DNA of 64,000 bases from NCBI GenBank assembly GCA_963765285.1, contig CAVXVR010000001.1, positions 142,731 to 206,730 of the forward strand. The letters are read 5' to 3'. The notes beneath the pieces were generated by a model that did no database searches, was not told where the DNA came from, and saw only the letters and a program-made list of their open reading frames with translations. Positions within the stretch are counted from its first letter, which is position 1. Each line of letters starts with the position of its first letter. The translations under genes and the position numbers were made by a program. Origin of the DNA: CAVWZH01 sp963765285 (GTDB taxonomy: Bacteria > Acidobacteriota > Terriglobia > Terriglobales > Acidobacteriaceae). Positions 8,026 through 19,557 of the stretch are shown here, in pieces.

Positions 8026-10603
8026 TCAGTGCGCTGCCGCCAGAAGCGATCCCACGCCGGGTTTATATCCGTAAAAATCCGCAATGGTGTGAAGTTGTTC
8101 GATGACGCGTTGGTCGTACTGCCTGCTGAAGGCACGGAGTGAGCAGGTTGTGTTGCGCGTTCGGATCGCGGCTCAGGTCGAATAGAAAACTTTGGGCGGG
8201 AAAATCATACGTGGCATAGAGAAACTTACCGTTTTCCGTCAGCAGGCCGTAGACGGCGCGTTCGTCGGAAGCGAGAAAAAGCTCGCTGCGGCGGTAGGTC
8301 TCGAGTTCGTCTCGCGTTTCGACAAACAGCGGATGTCCAAAAATAGGATTCGTGCGCACCGGCCGATGGTCGAGCAGATAGTACAGGGATGGAGTGATGT
8401 CGGTGAGCGCCGAAATTCGATTGTCGTCATAGATCAAGCCGCGGCGCATTGCAGCGGGCAAATGCACAATCAACGGCACCCGCATGACTTCCGGATAAAT
8501 CGAAAGTGAGTGGCTGTAGCGTCCCAATTCGCCGGTGGCGTCGCCGTGATCTGAAGTCACGATGATGATGCTTCCGTCGTAGAGGCCCCGCGCTTTGAGG
8601 TAGGTGAAGAAATCGCCGAGGCAGGCATCGACCTGGTGCATTTCATACGCGATGCGGTTGTCGAAGCCGTGACGGACCGGCCAGTTGTCCGCCGTCATGC
8701 CCGGCATATCGTTGCGGGCAAATTGGTGGACGTTCTTGGGCTGCGTGTAGAAAAGTACAGGGCGGTCTTGGCCTAGCCCGCGGTCGAGCAAAGTCTTCGC
8801 CTGGCGAACGGTCGAGCATACCTCGAGCTGATTCCAGAGCTTCTTGTCGGTGTCGAGTTTTACCAGATCGTCCGAGGGCGAGAGGATCTGGCTCAGCACT
8901 TCGTCGTAGCTGACGACCATCTGGTAGCCGTCAGCGCGCGCCAGTTTCTCCAGGCTGTTGACTTTGGAAAATGGCTGCATGTAGTGGGCGTGCAGCAAAG
9001 CTGCACCCGCCCAGATGGCCGGCTCCGAAAGGGAAGTGCCGGCGTATTGCGTGTAGACGTTGTGCACCACGAGGTTGTCGCGGGCAAAGGCGTCTAGGTT
9101 GGGAGTGAAATCGGCCCGCGGGTTATAGGCTCCGAGATAGTCGGGACGCATGGAATCGATAACGAAAATGAAAATGTTCGGGCGGCTCGCGGTAGTGGGC
9201 ACAAGCGCATCCACCAGACGAAGATCGGTCTTGGCCTCGGCATCGCGGATGTTGGTGTACTCGCGCAGAATGCGGCAAAGATCGTTGCAGGATGCTTCAC
9301 GCGTATTTCCCAGGATGTGGTGTGCGAGCGCGAAGGAAGCGTCCTGTGCGGCGTAGTTTTCCAGGGAGTGGGCGACGTCGTCGTCGGTTGAGCCTAATGG
9401 TTTGGCCCAGAAGATTTCCGTGACCTGAAGCGCCTTGTAACCAATTCCCCCAAGCAACAAGACAGCCAGGATCACGGCCAGGGAATAGTTGCTTCGCCGC
9501 GGCAGGATGAGATAAACGCACACGCTCAGCGTGATCCAGAAGAAAATAGTGAACGTAGTCTGGATCACTCCGTCCCAGTCGCCTCCACCGATGAGTGTGG
9601 GCAAGGCGACTGCGAGCAACGAGAAAACAGCAGCAACGAGGATGGGAATCGGGCGGAGCCGCGGCCGCCGGAGCGCCTCTGGTGCGGGCGGATGAGCGTT
9701 GTACAAAAATGGCAGTGACAACGACCCGATAAACAGCGTCAGGCTGACGGCAAAGAGTGCAGCATAGAGATGAGCCGGCCAGCCTTCGAAAGTAAGCGCG
9801 CTTCCCAGGAAATGATCCACGGCCACGCCTATCGCTATCGCCATCACGGCGCCGTAGAGCGTCAGTCGCAAGCCGTCAGGTCGGCGCATTCGCCGGGTGG
9901 CGAGAAGAATCAAGTTCAGGAGTGATACGACAATCAGCGCCAGCAGAACGTGCGAAACCATGCTCCACGCCGTGAGTTCGGCCTGGGCGGAATCGAGTTT
10001 GAGTGACCGGTTGCCGGCATAGCTGTGCACTTGCACGCCCGCTGCATAGAGCACGGCGACCGCGACGGCGACCCAAACCGCAGTGAAATACGAAAGCGGA
10101 CCGCGAGTCCCCTGAAGAGAATTCTCTGGCCAGTTCCGGCGAAGCTCGGCAACGGCCGCCAGCAGCAACGGTAGCAACGCGACCAGGCTCCAGCGATAAG
10201 CTGACCAGTTATTCTGCAAGCCAGGCAGGAAAGGCCGGGCCAGCAGATAAATGCCGGTGAGCGCAAGCGCAGCGAACACCAGTGCGCCGCTTTTTCTCTT
10301 TGCTCTGGGCCAATCGGCCGGCCAAACTGCGATCGCCAGGGCCAGTAGGGCGAGCCAGTACAAACTTGCCTGATGATGTGCGAACCAGGGCATCCAGGCG
10401 TACGCCGGCGATTTGATTAGCGCGACATAGGTATAGGGCAGAAAGGCGAGCAGGCAATAGACAGAAGTCAGGACAAGGTACGCGCCCCAAATCGACTTGA
10501 GAAACGCCGAACCCCAGATTTTGAGCAGGGAAGCCCGCAAGCAACGCCTCGGTTCGATTGTCAACTGTGGACTGGGCTTGGGGCAAGATGACAAGGGTTG
10601 CAA
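8026..10603 (-). CDS. Membrane-bound sulfatase/alkaline-phosphatase superfamily protein, frameshifted at the C-terminus
   Basis: The first 400 or so residues hold about ten membrane helices. A sulfatase-type domain follows: NIFIFVIDSMRPDYLGAYNP near residue 478 (metal-binding Asp), a nucleophile region YAGTSLSEPAIW, and IVTSDHGDATGELG near residue 683. This layout resembles LTA-synthase or phosphoethanolamine-transferase relatives. At about 8130-8135 a one-base shift derails the frame; the neighbouring frame gives a natural ending (RQYDQRVIEQLHTIADFYGY to a TGA at 8026). The only upstream start in frame is TTG at 10603; a TTG about 14 codons later is also possible. Confidence 0.82.
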
Positions 10604-10705
10604 AGCCGTGGCCGGGATGTGACGAAAGTACCTTGAAACCAGCTGTCAGCCATCAGCCGTCAGTCATCAGCTAAGGACCAGATAAAGACCAGAGCCTTAG
10701 TCCGG

Positions 10706-11419
10706 CTATTGTCCATCGTGACTGCGCCCCTGCGGGTCGGCGTAGTCAGGCGGAGGCGGAATGGCGCCGAACCGGTGACGGGGCACAGGAGCGGTTGGTG
10801 GCTTGGGGACTGTTTGGGAAAGAAATGTATTCGCTGCGACCGGCTCATCGCTGCTTCTCGAAGAACGCAGATCCGAGGTCGAGTTTCGGTTCGAAGCCGA
10901 AAACAGAGTTGCCGGCCCGCCCTGCTGGTAGCGAAAAAAACGCGGGCGTCCACGCGCTGCCCAATAAGGCGAATCATAGATTTCGACGCCATGCCCCGAA
11001 TGCATTGCACTGAAGAAAGAGTGTTGCTGGGGACTGATCACGATTCCGGCGTGTCCGCGCCACACAACCAGGTCGCCCGGTTGTGGACGTGTGACCCGCC
11101 GGAATTCTTTTCTCCCGTCGTAAAGTTCGATGGAATTCGCATAGGAGTAGCTGTAACCGGCTCGTTCGTAGATCTGATGAACGAGGTGAGAACAATCGGC
11201 GTTAGGATCAGTTTGCTGGCGCGATTCGAGTGCGGCGGCCAGAATCGTCAAGCCCTCGTCCGAGTTTAGAAGCAAGGGACTGACCCTCTGGGCGGAACTG
11301 TCGATTGGCCGGTGTTTCGCTTCCAGGCTCTCCGGACTCACTTGAGCGGACGAAATCCGGGGAACCACCGCGCACAGTCCAAGAAGCAAGCCGACGGTTT
11401 CGATTCGTCGCATGACCAC
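10706..11419 (-). CDS. NlpC/P60-like secreted cell-wall hydrolase
   Basis: A signal peptide (MVMRRIETVGLLLGLCAVVP) precedes a CHAP/NlpC-like domain. The likely catalytic Cys is in NADCSHLVHQIYERAGYSY and the His in RPQPGDLVVWRGHAGIVI, the usual Cys and His signatures of NlpC/P60 peptidases. The C-terminal 60 residues are low-complexity and Pro/Ser-rich. It is followed six bases upstream on the same strand by the TIG lipoprotein gene, suggesting co-transcription. Substrate is inferred to be peptidoglycan stem peptides. Confidence 0.75.
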   Translation of the reverse strand: MVMRRIETVGLLLGLCAVVPRISSAQVSPESLEAKHRPIDSSAQRVSPLLLNSDEGLTILAAALESRQQTDPNADCSHLVHQIYERAGYSYSYANSIELYDGRKEFRRVTRPQPGDLVVWRGHAGIVISPQQHSFFSAMHSGHGVEIYDSPYWAARGRPRFFRYQQGGPATLFSASNRNSTSDLRSSRSSDEPVAANTFLSQTVPKPPTAPVPRHRFGAIPPPPDYADPQGRSHDGQ

Positions 11420-11424
11420 CTTGC

Positions 11425-11826
11425 CTAGCTGATCGTCAACATCAATACGCTGCTGTTGCCGCCGCTGCTGCAGCCCAGGTCTCCTGAACTGCCACTGGGT
11501 GTGTGGACCGTCACCTGCACCGTTCCCGGGCCGGTGATCAAGCCGGTCGAAAGCGTGACTTTCAACTGCTGGCTGCTCAGTACAGTGGTGCTCAGGACCG
11601 TCCCGTTGATCATGACCTCAGAAGACGCCACAAACTGGCTGCCGTTCACAATGAGCTCGGCACCCTGCTGCACCTGATCAAACGTCAAGCTGCCAGGAGA
11701 TAGGAAGCCGATCAGCGGCGCGGGCCTGGAACTGCCGCAAAGAGGATTGAGGGTGTTGTTGCAGCCGGGCAAGGACAAAAAGGCGAGCAGAACCACGAGG
11801 CACAGAACACGAGTCTGGGAAGCCAT
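11425..11826 (-). CDS. TIG/IPT-domain lipoprotein
   Basis: Start at ATG 11826, with AAGGAG ten bases upstream. The N-terminus is a lipoprotein signal with lipobox LSLPGC. The rest is one Ig-like TIG/IPT fold (ELIVNGSQFVASSEVMINGT, then VQVTVHTPSG), a form very common in Acidobacteria surface proteins. A pair of Cys residues in CGSS and GCSSG may form a disulfide. It probably anchors in the outer membrane or periplasm; the partner is unknown. Confidence 0.78.
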   Translation of the reverse strand: MASQTRVLCLVVLLAFLSLPGCNNTLNPLCGSSRPAPLIGFLSPGSLTFDQVQQGAELIVNGSQFVASSEVMINGTVLSTTVLSSQQLKVTLSTGLITGPGTVQVTVHTPSGSSGDLGCSSGGNSSVLMLTIS

Positions 11827-12167
11827 GGATGGATGCTCCTTGTGATGAGTTTCCCCGTCTGGGCTGCGGAGTGGCTCCTGGGGTAGGCACTCCACATGGG
11901 GGTTTCGGAGTATTAAGAAGGGCAACTGCGGTGCCAAGCCGCGGATCGTTCGCGATATTTCGTTAGATGCTTCGGTTCAGGACGTTAGCGAGGATTATCC
12001 ACAACAAGAGGAACTTCACGGTGCGCTCGACCCGGCTGGTTTCGGCCACAGTGGTGGTTTTCGGCCACCACTGCGGGTTTCTAGCCGTCCCACAAATACG
12101 AAGGCCGGAATTCCGGAATAGACTTCCGGTCCCGGCCTACGCTTACTGCAACTCGGTAAACTGCTTT
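11827..12167. other. Intergenic region with two hairpins
   Basis: No gene is supported. A perfect 9-bp hairpin CAGTGGTGG / CCACCACTG spans 12049-12073, and an imperfect GGCCGGAAT/ATTCCGG-type hairpin spans about 12108-12142. Both lie 3' of the M48 protease gene on the minus strand and could end or protect its transcript. No T-tract is evident. Confidence 0.4.
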
Positions 12168-13968
12168 CTAATTGGCAGGCGCCGTGTTGGCCGCGCTTGC
12201 AGGAGCGTTCTGGTTCGTCAGGGTGCCGTAGCGCGTAAGCCGCGGGAAGAACGGTGTCACTTCAAGCGGCATCTTGTCGCGCGCCGAAGTAATGGCTACC
12301 GGAGCGCTCTTGATCAGCTCCACATGATCGTCCCAGGCATTCAGCTTGACGCGGCCGCCTAGGGGAGAGCGCTGCGATCTGGTCCAGTTTGTTGGGGTCG
12401 AGCGCCGGAGCTGAGGTCATCAGAGCCGCCATGCGTTCCACGTTGCCCTTGTTGTCGGTGAAACTGTTGCCCAGGTGCGGGGTCAGCAGCGCGGAAAGCG
12501 CCGGGCCCCGGACGTTCAACTGCCGCAAGAACAGGCCCGCAGTATCCAATTTTTGCGCATAGGGCGAATTCTTCAACAGATCGACGGCCTTTTTGTCGGC
12601 GGCAGTTTCTTCTTCAGGAACATGGCGGAAGCCAAGGTTCTGATAAGTGGACTCATCGGAGAAGAGCATGCGGTCGGTAAAGGCGTACTTGCTGCCCAGG
12701 TTGTGTCCCAGGACGATGTGCGCCAGTTCATGGGAAAGTACCATCGCCAGGCAGGTCTCGTCAGGAAGCACGTCCACCAGGCCGCGGCTCACAATGATGG
12801 TGTTGCCCACGCTGAAGGTTTCAAGCGGCGAGGTCAGCATGACGCGCGTCCGTACCGGGCGTGGCAGTTCGATATTGTTCGTGATCAGCAGATTGTTGAC
12901 GACGGTCTGCAATATTTTGTCGACTTCGCCTTCGGGGGCCAGCAAGCCGGCGTTCTGCAGGCGTTCGACCACGTTGTCTTCTGCCTGCTGCTGCCATTCG
13001 CGCTGGGCTTGCAGCGGAGAAGCATCCTGAGCGGCGGCGCTCTCATCTTTCACGCTCGAGTCGACCAGCACCTGGGTCAACTCGCTGTCTTTGCCGCTCT
13101 TTTGCAGGTTGTAGCCCCAAAGGCGGGTCTGCGCCTTGAAGGCCATCTTGTCTTTTGAGCCGTAGCTGAAGTCGCCTTCTTCGCTGTAGATGTAAGAAGG
13201 CACCCAGTAGCCGGGAATCAGGTTGAGGCGCCAGCTATCCATGTGAAAGAAATACGCATTGCGCGGGCGCGGCGCGTAGGTGCCGTTCAGGCGCACAATG
13301 TTGTAATCCTGATCTTCCACCCAGATGCGGCCTTCGAAGCGGCCGTTGCCCGTGCCCTTCTTTGGCGTGACGTCGAACACGATGCAGCGCACATCGCCGA
13401 GGAACTCGCGGTGGATGTATTTGAAATCGTAAGTCTGGCGGTTGAAGTCGTCGCGGTCGGCAAAGATCATCCAGGAAAAGCCCATGGGCTTGTATTCAAA
13501 CTTGAACATCTTGGTGAATCCGCCGAGCATGCGGCTTTCAAAGCTGGTGTCCTTGGAAAGGTAGTCGCGGCGGTCCACAATGTCGCTCAGGTCCATGCGT
13601 CCCAGGAAGTAATGGTCTTGCACGGGAGCAGGCCCGACCTGCTGATCGAGCTTCAGGTTCTGCAAATACGTTTCGACCAGCGGGGTACGCGTTTTAAGCA
13701 TTTCGATCAGCGCGCGTTCGCGCTCGATGGCCCGGTCTACCACCTGGTCCATCGTGGTGGGCGGTGCGGACGACGGCATCGGGCTGGCGGCGGAGGGCTG
13801 CGAAGTGCTCGGAGCCTGAGCAGCGGGCTGAGGTGCGGGAGCCGGGGTCTGTGCGGCCGCCGCTGCATCCGGCGTTACCGTCGAAGAAGGCTGTGCCGCG
13901 GGCTGTTGCGCCGTCGCGCTCAGTGCCAGTAAAACGCAAGCAATTACTGTCCAATGCCTGTTACACAT
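12168..13968 (-). CDS. M48-type zinc metalloprotease, exported, one frameshift
   Basis: The chain starts with a signal peptide (MCNRHWTVIACVLLALSATA), then a Pro/Ala/Gln-rich linker to about residue 70, a beta-rich region of unknown type, and an M48 peptidase domain near residues 370-530. The zinc motif is HELAH in VLSHELAHIVLGH, with a downstream EEETAADKKAVDLL Glu ligand. A one-base shift near 12355-12365 ends the visible frame early; the adjacent frame continues convincingly (GGRVKLNAWDDHVELIKSAP) to the TAG at 12168, adding about 60 residues. Likely role is periplasmic protein quality control, as for BepA-like enzymes. Confidence 0.85.
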
Positions 13969-14065
13969 AACTCTGATCCTCTCTGCTCTTACATTACTTC
14001 GTATCTCTGACCTGCGAAGTCAGATGCACTGGCCCCGCCGGCAAGATGCCGGCTGCTACTCAATC

Positions 14066-15109
14066 TCAGAACGCCAGTTGGAACACCACGTGCACAATGG
14101 CAGTGGAATCCACCGGCTGCCCAGTCCGCAATGCCGGCTTGAACCGCATTTTGTTGGCCGCGGCAACAGCTGCTTCGTCCAGGCCGTGGCCCATGCCGCG
14201 GACTACCCGATTCACGTGTAACTGTCCATTTGCCGCGAACATAACCTCCAACAAGACCTCACCTTGCAGCTTCAGCTGGCGCGCTTCCTCAGTGTAAACC
14301 GGATTCGGTTTGTAAGTGATTTCCACCGGTGTCGTCGCTGGTCCACTGTCAAGCTGCTGCGTGTGCATGCCAGGCTGAACCGTTTGCTGCGCGCCAAACC
14401 CTGAAGTCTGAACCGCTGAACCGCGGCCGTTGCTCCGGCCGTCGCCTTGTCCTGGTTGGGCGATGCCGCTGCCGAACCCGGCGCTGGCGATGGTTCCTTT
14501 TAGACCCTGCGCGCCGCCGGAACCGTTGCCTGTGCCCGGACCCGTAGGCATGTCAAAAGCCCCGGTGTTCGCCGCAACGAGGCGAGCGTTCTCCTTGCCT
14601 TGTCCTTTAATTCCGTTCGGGTCGCCAAATCCTCCGGTCTGCACTTTCTGGATCGGGGCATTGAGCGTGGGTTTAGCGGAGCTGCCGAACTCACCGGTGT
14701 GGATAATCAGCGCCGGTCGTGCGCCACCGGAAACCTGCTTCAGCACCGCCGGAGTGAAGTTGTTCATCACCACTTTCGGAGCCTGCACTTCTTCGTTTCT
14801 AGCGTGGTGAATCTCCCGTGGCACCACCAGCTTGGGAGCGGCAAACACCGGAGCCGGCGGCAACAGCTTCGCCTTTACCACTCGCGGAGGCGGCTTCATC
14901 TTGAACGCCTTGGGCTGCAGGCTGGGCATGGGAATCAGTTCGGTCACGTGGTAGTTCCGCACCAGGTTCAGACGATCAGGCCAAATCAGACCGATATTAA
15001 TGACAATAATGATCAGAAGGACGACGAAAGCATAGCTCGCGGCCAGGGCGCGGCGGTCGATCTTGCGCTCCGGCAGAAGTCCGAGCTGAAAACTGTCAGG
15101 CGTAGCCAT
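14066..15109 (-). CDS. TonB-family energy transducer
   Basis: 347 aa. One N-terminal membrane helix (about residues 23-43, AFVVLLIIIVINIGLIW), a Pro/Lys-rich periplasmic stretch, a long Gly-rich region, and a C-terminal TonB domain (YKPNPVYTEEARQLKLQGEV, then ANKMRFKPALRTGQPVD). TonB couples the proton gradient to outer-membrane transporters. No ExbB/ExbD lies nearby, so it may use a complex encoded elsewhere. The M48 protease gene follows about 100 bp downstream on the same strand. Confidence 0.87.
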   Translation of the reverse strand: MATPDSFQLGLLPERKIDRRALAASYAFVVLLIIIVINIGLIWPDRLNLVRNYHVTELIPMPSLQPKAFKMKPPPRVVKAKLLPPAPVFAAPKLVVPREIHHARNEEVQAPKVVMNNFTPAVLKQVSGGARPALIIHTGEFGSSAKPTLNAPIQKVQTGGFGDPNGIKGQGKENARLVAANTGAFDMPTGPGTGNGSGGAQGLKGTIASAGFGSGIAQPGQGDGRSNGRGSAVQTSGFGAQQTVQPGMHTQQLDSGPATTPVEITYKPNPVYTEEARQLKLQGEVLLEVMFAANGQLHVNRVVRGMGHGLDEAAVAAANKMRFKPALRTGQPVDSTAIVHVVFQLAF

Positions 15110-15312
15110 GTATAGGTAATCTCCAAAAATGGGGACCCGAGCCTGGGGTGAAGCGCGGGGTTGGAGTCTCTAAGCTACGGGAGATAGGACGGGGGGTAAA
15201 CGTGTCCTGAGTTAGTGTACTTAAGTAACGAAAACGGCCCGAACCCGGAAAAATCCCGAAAAAGCGTAGCGCCGGCGTCCCGCCGGCGAGTGTCCGGCGA
15301 GAAGGAGATCCG

Positions 15313-16668
15313 TCAGGCCTTTCGCAGTCGCGCGAAAGCCAGAAAAACCGGAATCCCCGCCAGAATCACCAGCGTGCCATAGCCCGAGTTCGGCCAGTTA
15401 TCGCGAAACGTATAGACCAGCAACACCGCCGCGACGGACACAAATAAAATAGGAACCAAGGGATATCCCCAGACCCGATACGGACGAGGCGCATCGGGAT
15501 CGCGCTGCCGGAAGACGAAAACGGTGCTGCCGGCAATCATGTAAAACAGCCACTCCGAAAAAATCGCCAGCGAAAAGAGCTGGCGAAAGCTTCCCCCGAG
15601 CAACAGCAAAATAATGGTGAGCACGGCCTGCACAAAGAGTGCGACCGAGGGAGTGTGGAATCGCGGGTTTACCTCAGCCAGAGCCGAGAAAAAATAGCGG
15701 TCGCGCGCCATGGCATAGGGCACGCGCGCCCCGCTCATGACCGTTCCGTTCATTGCCACCAGCATCGAGAGCGCCATTCCCGCGGAGACAATGCCCGCAC
15801 CGAGACTTCCCAATACAGCGGCCGTTGCCGCTGAGGCCGGGCGTGGTGACGCGGCGATAGCCGCCGCCGGCAGAACGTACTGCACGGCCGCATTCATCAG
15901 CATGTACAGAATTCCTACCAGGGCGACTCCAAAGATCAGCGCGATCGGAATGTTGCGCTCGGGGTTGCGAACTTCTCCCGAAACCATGTTCAGATCGTTC
16001 CAGCCATCGTAGGCCCACAACGCCGCGACGAGAGCGGCCATGAAGCCCGCCATTCCTCCCTTGGCCCCGGTAAATGTGCCGGCAAAGTTTGCCCAACTGC
16101 CCCCGCTGTAGCTGAATCCGATCGCGATAATGCTGAGAATAATGGCCACTTTCAGCAAAGTCATGAAGAGCTGGAACTCGCCCGCTCTCTTGATCCCGAC
16201 ATAATTGAGAAGGGAAATAAGGATGGCGGCGGCGATCGCCACGACTTGACCGTAAGTAATGGTGAACGGCGTATTAATAAGACTCTTCGAAAAGAAACTG
16301 AAGGCTGGAAAAGTCCCCAGTACCCGGACGAATCCCGTGGCCAGCGTGGCAATCGAAGCCGGCTTGGCGATCAGGAACCAGGTCCAGGCGTATAGAAATC
16401 CCGGCAGCGGGCCGTAAGCGTCGCGAACATAAATATATTCGCCGCCGGCTTGCGGCTTCATCGCCCCCAGTTCGGCATAGGTGAGCGCGCCGAAAAAGGA
16501 AAGCAACCCGCCCACCAGCCACGCCAGATAAACCAGTTTGGCGGAGCCGACAGCCTGCATCATTTCCGCGGGAACGAGAAAAATTCCGCTGCCGATGATG
16601 GTGCCCACAACCACAGCCGAGGCGTGGCTGACGCCCAAGTCGCGGGCCAGTTCGCTGGTGTGGGCCAT
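15313..16668 (-). CDS. APC-family amino acid permease
   Basis: Start chosen at ATG 16668 (MAHTSELARDLGVSHASAVV), because the longer frame begins with unlikely residues. About 12 membrane helices cover the whole 451-aa chain. The first helix carries the APC motif VVGTIIGSGIFLVPA, whose unwound Gly-rich segment binds substrate, and PQAGGEYIYVRDAYGP is the second conserved region. The length fits LAT-like or APA-family permeases. Substrate cannot be told from sequence alone. Confidence 0.9.
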   Translation of the reverse strand: MAHTSELARDLGVSHASAVVVGTIIGSGIFLVPAEMMQAVGSAKLVYLAWLVGGLLSFFGALTYAELGAMKPQAGGEYIYVRDAYGPLPGFLYAWTWFLIAKPASIATLATGFVRVLGTFPAFSFFSKSLINTPFTITYGQVVAIAAAILISLLNYVGIKRAGEFQLFMTLLKVAIILSIIAIGFSYSGGSWANFAGTFTGAKGGMAGFMAALVAALWAYDGWNDLNMVSGEVRNPERNIPIALIFGVALVGILYMLMNAAVQYVLPAAAIAASPRPASAATAAVLGSLGAGIVSAGMALSMLVAMNGTVMSGARVPYAMARDRYFFSALAEVNPRFHTPSVALFVQAVLTIILLLLGGSFRQLFSLAIFSEWLFYMIAGSTVFVFRQRDPDAPRPYRVWGYPLVPILFVSVAAVLLVYTFRDNWPNSGYGTLVILAGIPVFLAFARLRKA

Positions 16669-16740
16669 GGTGGGGTGAAGAGTATATATGGTGAGCTGGA
16701 TGCTATCTGGCGGTATTGATATCCCTGCTGCCGTCCACAC

Positions 16741-16836
16741 TTGTCATTCCGAGTGCGCTTCAGCACCGAGGAATCTGCTTTTTGCCCGGTTTCCCGAGTG
16801 CAGATTCCTCACGGCTGAAGCGGTTGGGAATAACAA
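16741..16836. repeat. Inverted-repeat hairpin element (GTCATTCCGAG type)
   Basis: A long imperfect palindrome: the left arm has TTGTCATTCCGAG, CGCTTCAGC and GAGGAATCTGC; the right arm has GCAGATTCCTC, GCTGAAGCG and GGGAATAACAA. It lies upstream of the permease gene and downstream of the broken kinase gene. It is a relative of the 4514-4753 element. Confidence 0.7.
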
Positions 16837-16876
16837 CAGGTTTGCAGGCGGGGATTCCAGAACCGAGCGAATCGCG

Positions 16877-19496
16877 CTACGGCAATTCCAGCTCGAGAGC
16901 GTAGATTTCGTCGGTACTCAGAGTCGCGCACGAAAAGGCCAGAGCCATCGGGAGCGACCCCGCTCCACTCGCCGGCCGCAGGCAAACATGTATCGTTGCA
17001 GATCCTTCAAATCCGCCAAAAGCTCTGAGTGGGTCTGGCCCACCTTGATTCTCCGAAAAGTAGGATGCTCGGTGAATGTCTGTCGTAGTAAACGTAATTT
17101 CCGTCGTGCGACCAGTTGGGAAAGCCGATTACCCCAGGTTCGGTCGACCCAGTCTGACCATTTCTGGGTCTTGAAGTTGAAGAGAAGCAGTTTCTGTAGA
17201 GTCACCGGTGAAGTGCCGCCAAGTACTGGCCGTCGGGCGACCAGCGAGGGCTGAACAGATTCTCCGAACCCGGAATAGTCGAGACCTGATGAGTGGCGAG
17301 GTCGACGATATAGATCGCTAGTGGCTCCGATGATCCAGTTATCTGGGTTCGACCGAAAGCGAGTTTCTTGCCATCGGGAGACCAAGTCGGATCGGCTTGG
17401 GTGTGACTTTCTGCCAACACTTCCTGGGGCGTACCACCTTGGGCGGAGATTAGGAAGATTTTCCAAGGTCGGCCTGGCTGGGTATCGACATAGACGATCT
17501 GGGTGCCGTCCGGAGACCAGCGGGGCAGGCCGGCGGAAACCGGCGGATAGGTGAGTTGCAAGCGATCGCTACCGTCCGCGCGGCTGCGCCAGAGCGTGTG
17601 CTCGGGATAGGAAACGTACGTGACCCATTGACCGTCACGGGAGAAATCCAGTTCGCCCGCCGAAATCCCCGAAAGAAAGGGAACAAACTGACCGGACTTG
17701 GGATCGTAGCGAACCAGTTCTCCGCGACCCTGATACCCATCGACAAAGAGCTTCCTGCCATCTGGGCTGGGCGCCAGGAACTCCAGAAGGACAACGGGCC
17801 GGTGGTTAGTTGGATGGGCAGCGGATGAGCGTTGGCCCAATATTCCGACTCGGTTCGCGCATCGCCCAGACATTGCCTCCCGAAGCCGTTTGGCTGAGGA
17901 AGAGGTAGTAGCGACCATCTGGCGTCCAAGCGCCACAGCATTCGTCGGGCGGGCTGTGCCATCCTGGAAGTAGGGGATGAAGATCACGGCCGTCGGGGCG
18001 CATCTCCCAGATTGAGACAGAGTTATTCGGGCAGCGTAATGGTGAAGCGAATGCGGGCGCCGTCTGGGGAGAAGTGGGGTCCACGAGGCTCGCCGGAGAC
18101 GGTGATCAGCTTACGCGGGATCGGTGCCGTCAGCGTTCGCCTGGTATATATCGGAGGCCTTAAAGAATACGAGGTGGCGACCGTCGGGGGACCATGCGGC
18201 ACCGTGACCGACAACGTCCGCGAGACGGCGAGGCGCTCCTGAGGGAAGGGGCAAAGCCCAGATGGGAGATTCCGCCACGGTGCCCACAAAGCTGGCCGCC
18301 AATAGCTGCGTGTGATCGGAGGAAATGCCAGCAGCGACCACGTTGGAAAACGGAGTGGGCAAGGGCGAGGTTTCGCCACCGGCGACGGAGGCCTGAACAA
18401 TCCGGCTCGTATCGCTCCCTTCGTTTATGTAGAGCCGGGAACCGTCGGTGACCATGCCCCCCTTGGTGACTCCGTCGCGGGTGAGTTGCGTGGTGGCCAA
18501 CACTCTCGGCGGAGGCGGCGGAGAACTGAGCCAGACAAATGCCGCGGCGAGGACCAGGATCATAGACACAATCGCTACCACCCAAAGCCAGCGAGATTTA
18601 CGAGCGGGTGCCGGAGCGGTTGCGGCCTCGACCTTCCCGGAAGTTGTATCCCGCTTGAGGCGTTTCAGGTCGGCCCGCATTTCGGCCGCGCTCTGGTAGC
18701 GGACTTCGCGATCTTTCTCCAGAGCTTTCTGAATGATGCGCTCCAATTCCGCGGGAAGCTCCGGGTTGAGGCGCAATGCCGGCGCGGGCGCTTTGTTGAG
18801 AATGGAGTTGAACAGCGCGGCAGTGGTATCGCCGCGAAAGGGAAGTCCTCCGGTAGCCATCTCGTAAAGAACAGCGCCGAAAGAAAAAACGTCGGTACGG
18901 GCGTCGAGATCTTTGCCCAACGCCTGCTCGGGAGACATATAGGCCACCGTGCCCAGAGCGCTGCCCGGGCTGGTGAGATGCTCTTCGGTCAGCGTGCGCG
19001 AGTCACTGGATTTTGACCCGCCCAGCACATTGATCTTGGCCAGTCCGAAATCCAGAATCTTAGCGTGCCCCCGATCTGTGACGAAAAGATTGGCAGGTTT
19101 GATGTCGCGATGGACGATCCCCTTCGTGTGCGCGGCGTCGAGTGCGTCCGCCACTTCGCTACCCAGGTCGAGGAGCCGGTCGATTTCGAGCGGGCGGCCG
19201 AAAATCTGTTCGCGCAAAGTCCGGCCTTCCAGGTATTCCATAACGATGAAGGGCCGCCCCTCGTGTTCGCCAATCTCGTGAATGGTGCAAATGTTGGGAT
19301 GATTCAGAGCTGACGCCGCGCGGGCTTCACGGCGAAAGCGCTCGAGAGCCTGATGGTCGTTCGCGAACTCGTCGGGCAAGAACTTGAGCGCGACAAAACG
19401 TCCGAGGTGAGAGTCTTCGGCCTTGTACACCACGCCCATCCCGCCGCCGCCCAGTTTCTCGATGATGCGGTAGTGCGAGATGGTTTGGCCGACCAT
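16877..19496 (-). pseudogene. Receptor-like Ser/Thr protein kinase with beta-propeller, many frameshifts in the propeller part
   Basis: From ATG 19496 an intact kinase domain (residues 1 to about 280) is read: GGGGMGVVYKAED (P-loop), VALKFL (Lys), HRDIKPANLF (catalytic loop), DFGLAK and GTVAYMSPEQA. A membrane helix follows (about 305-325), then TolB/WD40-type repeats (SPDGRHL, SPDGTQIVYVD, SPDGKKLAFG). After about 18115 the coding thread hops among all three minus frames at least seven times down to a plausible stop at 16877 (STDEIYALELELP). The protein sequence in each piece is well preserved, so recent decay or consensus error is more likely than an old pseudogene. A complete paralogue is at 45117-47969. 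Confidence 0.8.
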
Positions 19497-19557
19497 GAGC
19501 GGTTGTAATCGTAGGGGCGCGATTGCCGGAAGTCAACGCGGTGGGACGATCACCGTT

